64,000 bases of DNA from Liolophura sinensis (GCF_032854445.1 NC_088306.1:14071386-14135385); one strand, 5' to 3'; counted from the first letter of the stretch, positions 15,101-30,100 are shown. Numbers and translations are program-made. The notes: a model not told the origin generated them from the sequence alone.

Positions 15101-18100
15101 TCCTCCATTTTGAATTTCCCCCACAGAGATGGAATAAGGAATAATGGGCTTGCTTTTGGGTGGAATTCTCCTTTTCTGTTTTGGTTGTTGTATTTCACCC
15201 TGGGTAAGTTAACACCACCACTAACCCATGGTTCAACATCACATATCTAACCCAGCGTTAGTTAATCTTGGGTTAAACCTTTTAACTCTGGGTTACCGCT
15301 AACCCAAGGTTAAATTTAACCCTCCGTCGAACAACCAGGCCCAGGGTGTGCCTGTTATAATTGCGATCAAAATTTAACCATGTTAAAAAAAGTACAGGTA
15401 TTCATAATCTATCACCAACCTATAATTCTGTATTAACCAATCAGTGCACCAGCCGCCTTCAATTCTGAGACAAACTGCTTACACGGGACATGAGTAACGT
15501 TATTAGTTAGCTCAGTAGTGTTTCAAGCGAGGCGATGAATGATACACTTGTCCGTGACGTCGAAAAAGATGAGAATTAAGACCTACCCGCTTGGCAAAAT
15601 CATGTAGTGGATGCCATGTCCTAGAATTGTCCGTTGAGACATACACCACGTTCTCTGTTCTGTTTATGACCTGGCCCAGCTCAGTGTAAAACACGCAGTT
15701 CTGAAAACATCAAACACAAAAATGTTTTCATTTGTTTTCGGAATTAGGTACACCACACAGACTTCAGGGAAAATTTAAACAATGTTAGCAACAGTGTCTA
15801 AATCCAACAGGCTACATTAACTTTTCTAGAACCACGAAGGTTGGAAAGATTAATCGAGATTGGACGTTTGAAGTCAGTTGCGTCAACGTTTCGTGAATTA
15901 AACCGAAAGATAATATCGACTCTAAAAATACGTTTTAGTCTCCATTTGAAAGTTGAAAAAGCCATGTGTATTTTGAAGTGTTTGAGACAACAGAGAAACT
16001 AAATCCAGATTGATTTACAAAAACAAAATTTTCATCCCATTATGATGTATCCCGCAACGCAGGTGCTTATCGGAAAGGATTTCTCAGTGCATTGGTGTAG
16101 AAAAGAAGTTGTTTATTGTGATTTCATTTCGTGGATCGTTTACAGATGAAGATCGAATGTCTGTTAAATCAATAGAATTAAGCGTTTTCCTTTACATTTA
16201 CCCTTTCACATAACACTCAAGTTTCCAGCCTCGTTATGGATTGACAATCATATAATTAATATACATTCTACCAAAGTCAACTGCACTTCTTCAATGCATG
16301 GCAGGGGAACGAAATTTTAATATCTAATCGTGACGAGGGGCCCTCCGTGGCCGAGGTTTTTAGCACGCCAGATGGGCGCAATTACCCAGGATCCTCTCAC
16401 CAATGCGGTAGTTGTGAGTTCAAGTCCAGCTGAAGCTGGCTTCCTTTCCGGTCGTACGTGGGAAGGTCTGCCAGCAACCTGCGGATGGTTGTTGTTTTTC
16501 CCCAGGCCTCTGCCCGGTTTCCTCCCACCATAATGCTGGCCGCCGTTGGATAAGTGAAATACTCTTGAGTACGGCACAAAGCACACCAATCAAATAAATA
16601 CATAAAATCAATGTCAATATGTCCGAAAACATAAACTACTAATCTATTCTTGTCACAGGCATTCATTAGATGTTCTACAAGCAACTGTGATATGCTATGT
16701 TAAACATACAGATACTGTGAGATAAACATGCCATTGGATTTGTAAACATGCCAATCATGGTCAACGACGGATCCAGGGCTTCCAGCTAAATACCATTGTC
16801 ATGCATAGTTTTTTTTGGAAAATCTAGATTTTCTTGAAATCTGTAAACCCTAAGTGCTACATATTTTGTGAATATACAAAACAAGCAATTCAACATTTTG
16901 GTGAACATAAAATCAGTCGTTTTCAGAACTAGGTATTTTACGTGGATATTGAACGTCAATATTACAGGTAAATCTATTTGATGTTAAAACAGTTACAGCA
17001 TCAAAAACATTTTTGTCTTTTGTCATCCAGTGGACTTTTTAAGTATTTAATAATTTAACCCAAAACGAATTTGTAACACTCATGGTTTGGCATGGCGAAT
17101 CAAAAACGCTTTTCATGTTACTCTCCTTCTGAAATTCTTGACCGTTTCTGACATCACATACTTGATATATTTTTCTTGTCTTATATTTATTACATTAATT
17201 AGTGTACTGTGACATATATTCCATTAGTGCAAGTAGTTTTGTATGTCTAAGCAATAGTGCGTAGCATTCAACGTTAAGTGTCATAAATTTCGTATCGATG
17301 AAAGTGACTATCTTTAGTCAGAATCTTAAACAGATCTTTAAACTTACTTACCACAGCATATTCAGGGTCCTATACATTTAATATTTGCAATTAATTTGAT
17401 GACCAGACAAAATTCAATGAAACAAGACCACATACGATATAACAAAATATTTGAAAAGCAATTAAAATATGGAATCAATGAGTTCAGATTTCAGAGGCAA
17501 CAATTGCAAAGTTAAAACAGATATACAAAAAACTTTCCTATAATGTATAATTTTAAAAACATGCTTTATACATAAGTTACTCCGAAATTATTCCGAACTT
17601 TTTGATTTGATTGATCAACATCTTATGTTCTGCAGTTTTCAAAACGGCACATTTATTCAGGATAAATCATTTAGTTTCCTTCTTAAAAGTAAGGCTTTTA
17701 TGAGGGCTATTGTTCCGTATGATTTGCACAAGAGCCCAGCCTGAAGGAACTCTGATACACTAAAACACGTCTTTATACAATAAAGCCAGGGAGACATGCA
17801 AGGAAAACAGAGTTTATCGCTGTCTTTTACCTTGCCTTCCTGTAACCAGACTTTGGTGATAAAGGATTGGTTGTCAGGAATGGAGACGCCATCACACACA
17901 CAGAGTACACTGAGGAGATCCAGATAACGATAATTCTGAAATATACATTGATAACATTGAAATTTTCTGGTTAACGTTGGTCTTCATACTGTAAATTTAA
18001 AACGCAGAACAAAAAAATTGGTCGAGAATGCATTTTTGGTGGGTTATTACTAAGCAACCAATTCTTTTACGGCCATGTAACCAATATGGTATAGCAACCA

Positions 18101-21100
18101 AGTTTTATACTTCTGATTTTGAAATTTTATAGAACTGTACTGGAATTTTGAAATTTGCATTTTCTTATCGTACATCTCTGGAGCCCATTCTCCGCCCTAC
18201 CGTACCAGGTCCTTTTCACGTGACATCATCGACGACAGTGTCTGTACATTCCACCCTAATTGGCATTAAGAATTCTTAATTCCACTTTATCACCATTCAC
18301 AAAAAATTTAATATAGTCAATGATAGTATTTTTAAATACGGTTTTCTGTCGTGTACAACCTCACCTGTTTCCTCTCCTTTATGGCAATGTCTTCTATCCT
18401 ATTATATTTTTGTTAGTACTTTACCTTGTTCTTCTTGAGCAGTTCTACAAAATGGTTTGATTTGTTCTTTAGAGATTCTGTCCACGATTTTGCCGGTTAT
18501 CTTTGATGAGTTCCATGGTCATGTGTGCGGCATTAAGACCGATGTCTCCCTGGGAACAGAGATAGGCAGGTTAGCCCACATGTGGAGCTATCAAGGTCTA
18601 AGCTAGTCACCGATAACTTTGTGCTGCACTGTTAACACTATTAAGACCATCGATGCTTTTTTGTTGTTGTTTTTTTTAGATAAAAACCGAAAAGCGACGA
18701 ATACAAAGATACAATATAATGCCAAAATCAGCATAGAGTTGACTTTCTGCTGAATCAGCACGGAATCGCCCGCAACAAAATGGCGTGTTACCCTTGTTGT
18801 AGAATCATATATTTGAAGGAGTCATATCCAAAATTGGTGACAGGGGACAAGGATGTGATCATTCTAGCTTATGTATTATACTGTTGAAGCCCAGCCTGCA
18901 ATGGCATTTGTGTCCCAAGCCAAAATTTGCAACTTCTAAAGTCGCATTTCAAATTTTAACTATGATGTCAGAAAATGGCTTTGTGGAATCGATTTTGCTT
19001 GTTGTCTTACCTCATATTCTATTTGAGTCTGGAAGAAGGGGATGTGTTTAGCTATGTATAGCTCGTTTTTGCGACTGTTTCCCATGAGGGTAGGTGTACA
19101 AAACATCATACGCCTCTACGAATACTTTTGTCAGGTGGCTGGAAGAAGAAACGTATTTAAATATGCTGGTATAATAAGATTCAGATCCATATTGAGGCCA
19201 AAACCAAAATAATTTGAACAACCTAACCAGCAAGACCTGACTGCGCTAGCAAAATCCCAGTGCATTATCACGTATGCCTGTTGTATTCGCTGGAGGGGCA
19301 GACTTTTTGTCCACATCATTAGAGTAAACATCACACCATCATCCCTCTGATGACAACAGTGACAGCAAATCACTGCACTGGATTTATGATTTGCTTTCAA
19401 AAGCACTTATTTCACAAAACCAAACATTTTGTTTAGGATGGTAAAGATCGTATAAACCTGTAAGATATTTGTAAATTCTGTTTGCGTGTTTAAACCAGAG
19501 AAGGTATATGGAGAATTCAAGAGTTTCAGTCGGGTTTTTGCAACTAGTATATTTTATACGTAATATTAAAATATTGCTGCCTAAAATTCAAATTAATCAA
19601 AATTAATTAAAATGACAAAGCACATTTCCTTAGCTTAGCATTAAACAACGGGCTTACTGTTGGTCTTTGGTGTGTCTATAGGGTATCTTCAACAGCCTCA
19701 CTAAAAGCTCCACGATCTGTGTAGAACATAAGAACAAAACAATATTTTATCATACATGTTTCTCGACCCTTTCATCTCTGAAATTCGAACTTCATGTAAG
19801 GCCATCCTATCGCATTATGAGCGCTGCTGACCGCATTTTGTCTTCTACAAATAACCAAACAGCTAACCTTATCTTATGGACAGTAAGACAGGTCCTAAAT
19901 ATAAATGTTGTTTATTTTGTGTATTATTTTTCCACCCTAGATTTCTCCACTGGACCAGCACAGGATACACTGCAATGAATACAATGACACTACTGATCCA
20001 GTTGAAAGTTAGTTTCCTGCTCATATAATTTGGAATCCACAAATAAGTTATCCCTAACACATTTTGCTACCGAAGTTTTGGGTCCTTATTCGCCCGACTC
20101 CTACATGGTATTCCCATTGTAGTCGTGACGATAATCATATTTATTTTCTACACTTTTTCATAATCCTGTCGGGATTCAAAATTCAGGAAACGATACTCTA
20201 TCGGCTAAACATGCGATAGACCAAACATTGATAGTTTTTGATGCTACAGTTTCCCCAGCAGCAATTTTTCACTTTATTAAATCCTCCAGTCTCATAATCT
20301 GTATTACTCAGTGTCTGACAACATGGCGAGCCTTTGTTGTTTTTAGCGCGCCTCCTGATTGGCTAAAATCAGTACAAATCCAATAAATTTCGAAAAATTC
20401 TCACCCTCAAATTCCTCATTAGCTTCTGTCTCTTCTTGTCAGGAACGCTGTTCACTATCATAAAGCTCTTCATTTCTTTCAAGGTCTGGATTGCAAAGAA
20501 AATATGATAAAATATGTTATGTGACCATAATGCGTGAAAAATAAAAGCTACTGTGTCACACTGAAACCAAACTATTGACCCATTCATTGGATGCATTTGA
20601 TATATAGTGTCAAACCGAAAAAATACATAAAATTCCTTTAAGTCAAAAACGTGTTTTAACGCAAATATTTGTCCCTAACCAACGATTGGAATTCAATGAA
20701 CAGTTTCCATACTGATAATGTATACGAATGTCATACATCATGCAATGGTCCTATTGACTGCTTAGCCACACGTGCATTGACAAAAAAACTCAGTTGTAAC
20801 AGTCTTGGGTGTGAAAANNNNNNNNNNNNNNNNNNNNNNNNNNNNNNNNNNNNNNNNNNNNNNNNNNNNNNNNNNNNNNNNNNNNNNNNNNNNNNNNNNN
20901 NNNNNNNNNNNNNNNNNNNNNNNNNNNNNNNNNNNNNNNNNNNNNNNNNNNNNNNNNNNNNNNNNNNNNNNNNNNNNNNNNNNNNNNNNNNNNNNNNNNN
21001 NNNNNNNNNNNNNNNNNGCCAATCATGGTCAACGACGGATCCAGGCTTCCAGCTAAATACCATTGTCATGCATAGTTTTTTTTGGAAAATCTAGATTTTC

Positions 21101-24100
21101 TTGAAATCTGTAAACCCTAAGTGCTACATATTTTGTGAATATACAAAACAAGCAATTCAACATTTTGGTGAACATAAAATCAGTCGTTTTCAGAACTAGG
21201 TATTTTACGTGGATATTTGAACGTCAATATTACAGGTAAATCTATTTGATGTTAAAACAGTTACAGCATCAAAAACATTTTGTCTTTTGTCATCCAGTGG
21301 ACTTTTTAAGTATTTAATAATTTAACCCAAAACGAATTTGTAACACTCATGGTTTGGCATGGCGAATCAAAAAACGCTTTTCATGTTACTCTCCTTCTGA
21401 AATTCTTGACCGTTTCTGACATCACATACTTGATATATTTTTTCTTGTCTTATATTTATTACATAATTAGTGTACTGTGACATATATTCCATTAGTGCAA
21501 GTAGTTTTGTATGTCTAAGCAATAGTGCGTAGCATTCAACGTTAAGTGTCATAAATTTCGTATCGATGAAAGTGACTATCTTTAGTCAGAAACTTAAGCA
21601 GATCTTTGAACTTACTTACCACAGCATATTCAGGGTCCTATACATTTAATATTTGCAATTAATTTTGATGACCAGACAAAATTCAATGAAACAAGACCAC
21701 ATACGATATAACAAAATATTTGAAAAACAATTAAAATATGGAAGCAATGAGTTCAGATTCAGAGGCAACAATTGCAAAGTTAAAACAGATATACAAAAAC
21801 TTTCCTATAATGTATAATTTTAAGTTACTCCGAAATTATTCCCGAACTTTTTGATTTGATTGATCAACATCTTATGTTCTGCAGTTTTCAAAACGGCACA
21901 TTTATTCAGGATAAATCATTTAGTTTCCTTCTTAAAAAGTAAGGCTTTTATGAGCGCTATTGTTCCGTATGATTTGCACAGGAGCCCAGCCTGAAGGAAC
22001 TCTGATACACTAAAACACGTCTTTATACAATAAAGCCAGGGAGACATGCAAGGAAAACAGAGTTTATCGCTGTCTTTTACCTTGCCTTCCTGTAACCAGA
22101 CTTTGGTGATAAAGGATTGGTTGTCAGGAATGGAGACGCCATCACACACACAGAGTACACTGAGGAGATCCAGATAACGATAATTCTGAAATATACATTG
22201 ATAACATTGATATTTTTCTGGTTAACGTTGGTCTTCATACTGTAAATTACTGGTTTTTACTAAGCAACCAATTCTTTTACGGCCATGTAACCATTATGGG
22301 TGTAGCAACCAAGTTTTATACTTCTGATTTTGAAATTTACAGAACTGTACTGGAATTTTGAAATTTGCATTTTCTTATCGTACATCTCTGGAGCCCATTC
22401 TCCGCCCTACCGTACCAGGTCCTTTTTTACGTGACATCATCGACGACAGTGTCTGTACATTCCACCCTAATTGGCATTAAGAATTCTTAATTCCACTTTA
22501 TCACCATTCACAAAAATTTAATATAGTCAATGATAGTATTTTTAGATACGGTTTTCTGTCGTGTACAACCTCACCTGTTTTCCTGTCCTTTATCGCAATG
22601 TCCTTCTATCCTATTATATTTTTGTTAGTACTTTACCTTGTTCTTCTTGAGCAGTTCAACAAAATGGTTGATTTGTTCTTTAGAGATTCTGTCCACGATT
22701 TTGCGGTTATCTTTGATGAGTTCCATGGTCATGTGTGCGGCATTAAGACCGATGTCTCCCTGGGAACAGAGATAGGCAGGTTAGCCCACATGTGGAGCTA
22801 TCAAGGTCCTAAGCTAGTCACCGATAACTTTGTGCTGCACTGTTAACACTGTTAAGACCATCGATGCTTTTTTTGTTGTTTTTTTTTAGATAAAAACCGA
22901 AAAGCGATGAATACAAAGACACAATATAATGCCAAAATCAGCATAGAGTTGACTTTCTACGGAATCGCCCGCAACAAAATTGTGTGTTACCATTGTTGTA
23001 GAATCATACATTTGAAGGAGTCATATCCAAAATTGGTGACAGAGACAAGGATGTGATCAATCTAGCTTATGTATTATACTGTTGAATGGCAGTTGTATCC
23101 CAAGCCAAAATTTACAACTTCTAAAGTCTCATTTCAAATTTTAACTATGATGTCAGAAAATGGCTTTGTGGAATCGATTTTGCTTGTTGTCTTACCTCAT
23201 ATTCTATTTGAGTCTGGAAGAAGGGAATGTGTTTAGCTATGTATAGCTCGTTTTTGCGACTGTTTCCCATGAGGTAGGTGTACAAAACATCATACGCCTC
23301 TACGAATACTTTTGTCAGGTGGCTGGAAGAAGAAACGTATTTTAAATATGCTGGTATAATAAGATTCAGATCCATATTGAGGCCAAAATCAAAATAATTT
23401 GAACAACCTAATCAGCAAGACCTGACTGCGCTAGCAAAATCCCAGTGCATTATCAACGTATGCCTGTTGTATTCGCTGGAGGGGCAGACTTTTTGTCCAC
23501 ATCATTAGAGTAAACATCACACCATCATCCCTCTGATGACAACAGTGACAGCAAATCACTGCACTGGATTTATGATTTGCTTTCAAAAGCACTTATTTCA
23601 CAAAACCAAACATTTTGTGTAGGATGGTATAAATCGTATAAACCTGTAAGATATTTGTAAGTTCTGTTTGCCTTTTCAAACCAGAGAAGGTATATGAAGA
23701 ATTCAAGAGTTTCAGTCTGGTTTTTGCAACTTGTATATTTTATACGTAATATTAAAATATTGCTGCCTAAAATTCAAATTAATCAAAATTAATTAAAATG
23801 ACAAAGCACATTTCTTTAGCTAGCATTAAACAACGGGCTTACTGTTGGTCTTTGGTGTGTCTATAGGGAATCTTCAACAGCCTCACTAAAAGCTCCACGA
23901 TCTGTGTAGAACATAAGAACAAAACAATGTTTTATCATACATGTTTCTCGACCCTTTCATCTCTGAAATTCGAACTTCATGTAAGGCCATCCTATAGCAT
24001 TATGAGCGCTGCTGACCGCATTTTGTCTTCTACAAATAACCAAACAGCTAACCTTATCTTATGGACAGTAAGACAGGTCCTAAATATAAATGTTATTACT

Positions 24101-27100
24101 TTTGTGTATTATTTTTCCACCCTAGATTTCGCCACTGGGCCAGCACAGGAATACACTGCAATGAATACAATGACACTACTGATCCAGTTGAAGTCAGTTT
24201 CCTGCTCATATAATTTGGAATCCACAAATAAATTATCCCTAACACATTTTGCTGCTGGAGTTTTGCGTCCTTATTCGCCCGACTCCTACATGGTATTCCC
24301 ATTGTAGTCGTGACGATAATCATATTTATTTTCTACACTTTTTCATAATCCTGTCGGGATTTCAAAATTCAGGAAACGATACTCTATCGGCTAAACATGC
24401 GATAGACCAAACATTGATAGTTTTGATGCTACAGTTTCCCCAGCAGCAATTTTTCACTTTTATTAAATCCTCCAGTCTCATAATCTGTATTACGCAGTGT
24501 CTGACAACATGGCGAGCCTTGGTTGTTTTCAGCGCGCCTCCTGATTGGCTAAAATCAGGACAAATCCAATAAATTTCGAAAAATTCTCACCCTCAAATTC
24601 CTCATTAGCTTCTGTCTCTTCTTGTCAGGAACGCTGTTCACTATCATAAAGCTCTTCATTTCTTTCAAGGTCTGGATTGCAAAGAAAATATGATGAAATA
24701 TGTTATATGACCATAATGCGTGAAAAATAAAAGCTACTGTGTCACACTGAAACCAAACTATTGACCCATTCATTGGATGCATTTGATATATAGTGTCAAA
24801 CCAAAAAAATACATAAAATTCCTTTAAATCAAAAACGTGTTTTAACGCAAATATTTGTCCCTAACCAACGATTGGAATTCAATGAACAGTTTCCATACTG
24901 ATAATGTATACCAATGTCATACATCATGCAATGGTCCCATTGACTGCTTAGCCACACGTGCATTGACAAAAACTCAATTGTAACAGTCTTGGGTGTGAAA
25001 ATGTTTACTAATGCACTTACACTGACGAATTCAAACGCCTGTTTAGCGTCCAGCAACATGTCGGATTGTTTCTGGAAAACGAAGAAAAAGAATCCTGATT
25101 GGGCAAAGTTCCAAATGTGTACATGAGTTGTGTTTTCTAAACCAAACTGAAGCCAAAAGTAAGGGAGAATTTACTGGGTTTTACTTTAACGCTATATTGC
25201 AACGTAAAACATAAATAGGGAACCCTCACCGTCTAAAGTCCTTCGTATCTAAGTTTTGTAGCCCGGTTGTTCAAAACTGGTTTAAGAATTATTACCAGAT
25301 TTAACATTAGGCCGAGTCAATTTTGTATACTTAGCCTCAAAAATTGTGCAACATTATATTAAACATGAAATAAAAACTGCTGCTGTTATACTTTGAATTT
25401 GGCAAACTGCATTGTCTGCCGAATTTGGCTAAAATTTCAATATAAAATTAATACCAGTATTAGCTAATACACTTTAAACAACTGTGCCCTGCTATCCATT
25501 CCTCGTGGGCCAACTTATAATTATTCATGTATTGCAAGGGAACAACGGTCAGTTCAGCTTGGACCCGAATCGCCATTACGTATGCCATTAAATTTACAGC
25601 ATTAATATAAGACAATTTAGAAATAAATAATATAACAAAAGATTTACAGCAAAGAGAGAAAGACCAGAACAACCAGCGACAAGATTGTGATGATTGACAA
25701 GTGGTAACCGGTGAAATCTGGCCGCATCAATTTAGCTCAATTAGAGACTTTTATTCTAGCATGTATATGCCTAAAAAGTAACAACTGGCTCCCTCGCACT
25801 ATGGGTTAAGCGGAATAAAGTACAAAAAATGTGTTAATTACAATTTATTAGTCGTCACTGGTCTAGAATTTCTCACAATGTTGGCATCACATTCAACGTG
25901 CAGTAATATTAAAACACTTTTGCTGGTTTTTAATCCAAGGTTATATTACAAGGTTAAGTAGAAAATTTAGCCCCATGCAAACCTCTGCGATGAGTTTCTG
26001 TACAAAGGGCACCATCCCAGCCATGTAGTTAAAAATCTGAACGTCCTGTGGGTCCACAACCTGTAAGGTGAAGGCATCGTCGTATTGCTTCTCCGGTACT
26101 GCCACCACCTGGTAGGAAAACAGAGAACCACATGTAGGTCATAGATTTGTGAAGATAAATAGCTGGACACGATCTTCCAGGTATGCGATTGTGTTTTCCC
26201 TGCACCATTTCCGTATATGCATGCATGACCCAAGTTTGCACAATTAGCGAAGTCGTAATTTTGACAAATCGACTGAAACTAAGATATAAGGGTTTCGAGA
26301 CTAACACATTCTGTCACATCGGGATTTGAATTTGGATAAAAAACTAACTCATTCCAGTTTATAAAAGTTTTAATTCGTTTACTCAATTATGCATTTTATT
26401 AATTCTGTTTTTTTTCTAATTATTACAGAACACACCTTTTTGAACGCTGCTGTCGTCCACTTTAGCCCAGCCATAGATTTATCGTCATCTGCTGTCCCTT
26501 CGAACTCTTTTCTCTTGTATTCCTCTGCAAAAGATGGGCCAATGTAGAATTACTGAAAGATAACATGTTCTTTGAATTGCCTCACTCATTTTCGAATAAC
26601 TGCAGCAGGCATTTTTCCTCCGTTAGCAGCTGCACCTTCGAGAGATTTGCTCCAACACAAATAGTTTCCACTTCTAACGAGAACCCTTTTTCTGACAATT
26701 TCTGAAATCAGTCGTTGTTGGTTGTCTTGCATAAAGCTATTTTATGATACTTAAAAACTATTTTTAAACGAGAAAAAAGAAATTTCGATGTGTAGTGGAA
26801 GCTGAAAAGCATTGGGCATTTTCAAAATGCACTCTAATACAAAAACCAGAATTTGATTTGATTTGATTGGTGTTTTTACGCCGTACTCAAGAATATTTCA
26901 CTTATACGACGGCGGCCAGAATTATGGTGGGGGGAAACCGAGCAGAGCCCTGGGGAAACCCACGACCATCCACAGGTTGCTGACAGACCTTCCCATGTAC
27001 GGCAAAAACCAGATGAATACCACAAGAACAACACCAATGCCGCCCTTCTGTGCATCTGCTCGCCACACTTAAACATGTTAAAAGTGACAGTATTGTCGTT

Positions 27101-30100
27101 AATAGAGATTACACTTTCTGAATATAGCACAGATTCTAGTGCTGAAAATTGGCCGAGATCACTACAGGGAGTCATTTGTGATCATCAGAGGGGTAATGCA
27201 TGTTCGTTGTCTACTGGTCAACTACCTTCTATTTTTATATTTTTATGGAAGGCCTGTTGGGGTCGAGTGGTCTAGACGGTTGACATGTATCCTTGGCGAT
27301 TTGTGCCTGACTCTGAGGTCGCTGGTTCGAAACCCGCAATGGTCTCAGCCAAATTTCAGCACTAGAATCTGTGCTATATTCAGAAAGTGTAATCCCTATT
27401 AACGATAATACTGTTACTTAATCCACTTTCTAAACGACATCTACTGGGTTTCCCCCGGGCTGTGCCCGGTTTCCACCCACCATAATGCTGGCCGCCGTCG
27501 TATAAGTGAAATATTCTTGAGTGCGGCGTAAAACACCAATCAAATAAATCAAATTCTAAATGACATCTGTACCTATGTTAAAAGTGTATTTTGTAGAATG
27601 TCGATTAAGATAGATCTATCAGGGGCAATTAGCCACAGGATGTCACTCACCTGTAGATGCGTGAAGCCACGTCCCGGAGAGCACGTGCTCGACTCTACAG
27701 AAAGTATCATACCCAATCTCCTCTGCTTCCTGTAAGTTCACATGCATAAGATGATTAACCCAGACTGTCAAATATTGTAACAAGAAGGTATGATAACGTA
27801 ATGATTTGTCAAATCCAAAAGGAAATTTTTGAACAAATGCTTGTTACATGGTATATCTCATTATACTTTCAGTATTTTCCTGTATTTTGTCAGCGGCTTT
27901 TTTTTTCTCCTAAATTGTAATTAATTAAAATTGACTTTAAATTGTCATGAAGTTTCACATGAAGACATGGCGTGACCGACAGCCTGGTCTGTGTAGTATA
28001 ATGGAGCAATGGTCACGCTTCCCCTGCCAACGGTCTTGTATTGTACACAGGTAGCTTCAACTTGGGTCCTTGTAAAATTGCACAAAATAAATGAGACGCC
28101 TGCAACATTTTTTTTTTTTTGGAATTATTGATATTGTCTCCTTAAACATGAATTAACATATGTGCTAGATCTTTTCTGTTCCAAATTATATAACGTAACC
28201 CACCAGCTTGTTCTCCAGATTTATACATGTAGAGTTACCAATGCATTTATTACGTTAATTCGGACATATTTTACACAATCTCAGCTAAAAGAGAAAAAAT
28301 GGAGCTCATTCAATGACATCTCTCAAGAAAAACACAGATATGAGACAAATTATGAAGGTAAATGTATCAACAGGAACCCTCCCAGCCAAGGTACAGCCAT
28401 GTGGTTTACAAGAAAACAAACAGAACATTTCTCTCCCCATGCAGCTTTTTATGAGAGGTTCAAATCTTTAGAGACTTAGATGCACAACACATGCTAACTG
28501 ACAATATTCATGTAGAGACTAAATGATTGAAACAGAACAGAAATTCAAGTTTACGGACAGTTTGACTGTGTTGGTGGGAAGATATGATACATATGCGTGG
28601 TATAAAACATTGAACGCGATACTTTTAAAAGGGCATAAATGTCGAAATATTGAACACCAAAATGACGTTACGTTTCTCCTACTGTTTTGTGGGAAATCAC
28701 ATGCATCCCATAATAGCTGTCTTTTCGATAGAGGAAAGCAGATCTTAAAGTAAAGAACGGCTGAATGAGTTCGTCTATGTACCTGTATTATTTAAAAATA
28801 GCATACCGTTTGTCAAAAATGGCGTCTTCATATGAATAAAATTTTAATTCTTTTAATCAAAATAATAACAGGCATCAGCTGTTTCCGGTTTTGCGCACTT
28901 GAGTCCAACTTATTTGATTTCTCTGGATCACTGACGACCTCAGGCCGATCAGCGATAACCCATTGACACACTGACTGCTCCCATAGCCTTCCAAAAGACA
29001 AAATTTGATTGTGAAAGGGTTAATCTATTATCTTTTGATATTCTGGGTGGAGGCATGAACGTTTTCGATTCAAGCATGGTTTTTTTCTATTGTTTTCTTT
29101 TCCTTTAAAGGCTTGAACACTTCGGCTTATCAGGAAAAGGAAGGGGTGAACGTAGAAAATAAATGTAAGATACAAGCAAACAGTCAATAGTTAGCTAGAA
29201 GTCATGCATCCGAAATGAATATCATATATGTAGACAGTAAAAGGAAAAACGACTTCCTGAAATTGAATGCTACTGACACAAAACTCTCAAGAAAACATTG
29301 GATGTAGCCCGTACGCAAAAATAATAGGAGAAATGCAAAAAATACAATGAACTTAACTTACAAGAGTGCCAGTCTGTGCCGTGTACTCATAATACTAAAG
29401 CGAGGAAATGCAAAGACTGTTGGTAAAGGGGTGCGGAGAAAGGCGTGGGAAATGCTTAATGGAGTGACACAAATCCTAAAATCACTCTACAGGTGATGAG
29501 TGACATAGATAAGCACACATTCTGGGCAAGACGTTGGCATTAGGCGAATCTGTGTCGCAAGATAGTTTGCAGCTAAGCATTAAGCTGGCGCACCGCTCCG
29601 GTGGTCTAATGCTTAGAGCGTCAACCACGAAGGCGGAAGACCCGGGATCAAACCCTGGGCGGGTGAGACCAAAGACTTTAAAAATCGCATTTGTTGCTGC
29701 CTTGCTTGGCCCCCAGTACTGAGAGGTTAGAGGAAGAAAACATGACTGGGTAGGGTGTTATATCTGATGTCTTCGGCATGATACTTCAGTACGGGTAGCA
29801 CCATGGACTCACACTGCCACAAGAAGATACAGCATATGTTCACATATCAAATGACTGAAAATTTTTAAGTTAGACGTAAAACTCATACATTTTTACAGCA
29901 TACACACATATACGTACATTCAGTTCGATAAAACGAGAGGTGTACAATAATGAAACTTTTTTTTCTAATATAAGTATGTTTGATCAACCATAAAACGTTA
30001 TATTAAAATCGAATTTTACACCAATGTCTGTCTCTGTGTTCGGGATCCAGAAAGGGTGAAAATAGGCAAAACTGACCATTAAGTTTACACTGTTACATGT

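Larger units (their letters stand above)
16751..20817. repeat. Left copy of a ~4.1 kb duplicated block ending at the N gap
   Basis: Near-identical, with scattered small indels and substitutions, to 21018-25003. It begins with the same bases that follow the gap and stops exactly where the gap starts. It contains second copies of exons 15-20, two of them frame-broken. The pattern fits overlapping contig ends placed side by side. Confidence 0.95.
21018..25003. repeat. Right copy of the ~4.1 kb duplicated block
   Basis: Starts immediately after the N gap with the sequence found at 16751 and runs through the position matching 20817, then continues into unique sequence with exon 14. Its exons are in frame, so I used this copy for the gene model. 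Confidence 0.95.

Noticed and set aside
14957-15250. A 97-codon plus-strand frame and its antisense frame inside the TGGGTTAA element
   Set aside because: No recognisable transposase or other domain; kept only as the unexplained centre of a putative element.
16751-20817. A genuine tandem duplication of six channel exons
   Set aside because: Both edges coincide with the 200-N gap and two exons are frame-broken by run-length errors; an assembly overlap explains this better.
20669-21094. A 141-codon frame across the gap
   Set aside because: Most of it is undetermined bases; the flanks are intronic.
27267-27345. A tRNA gene
   Set aside because: A and B boxes are present, but the acceptor stem does not pair convincingly and it lies in a SINE-like inverted structure. 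The same applies to heads at 2740-2813, 16337-16440, 29597-29670 and 55964-56050.
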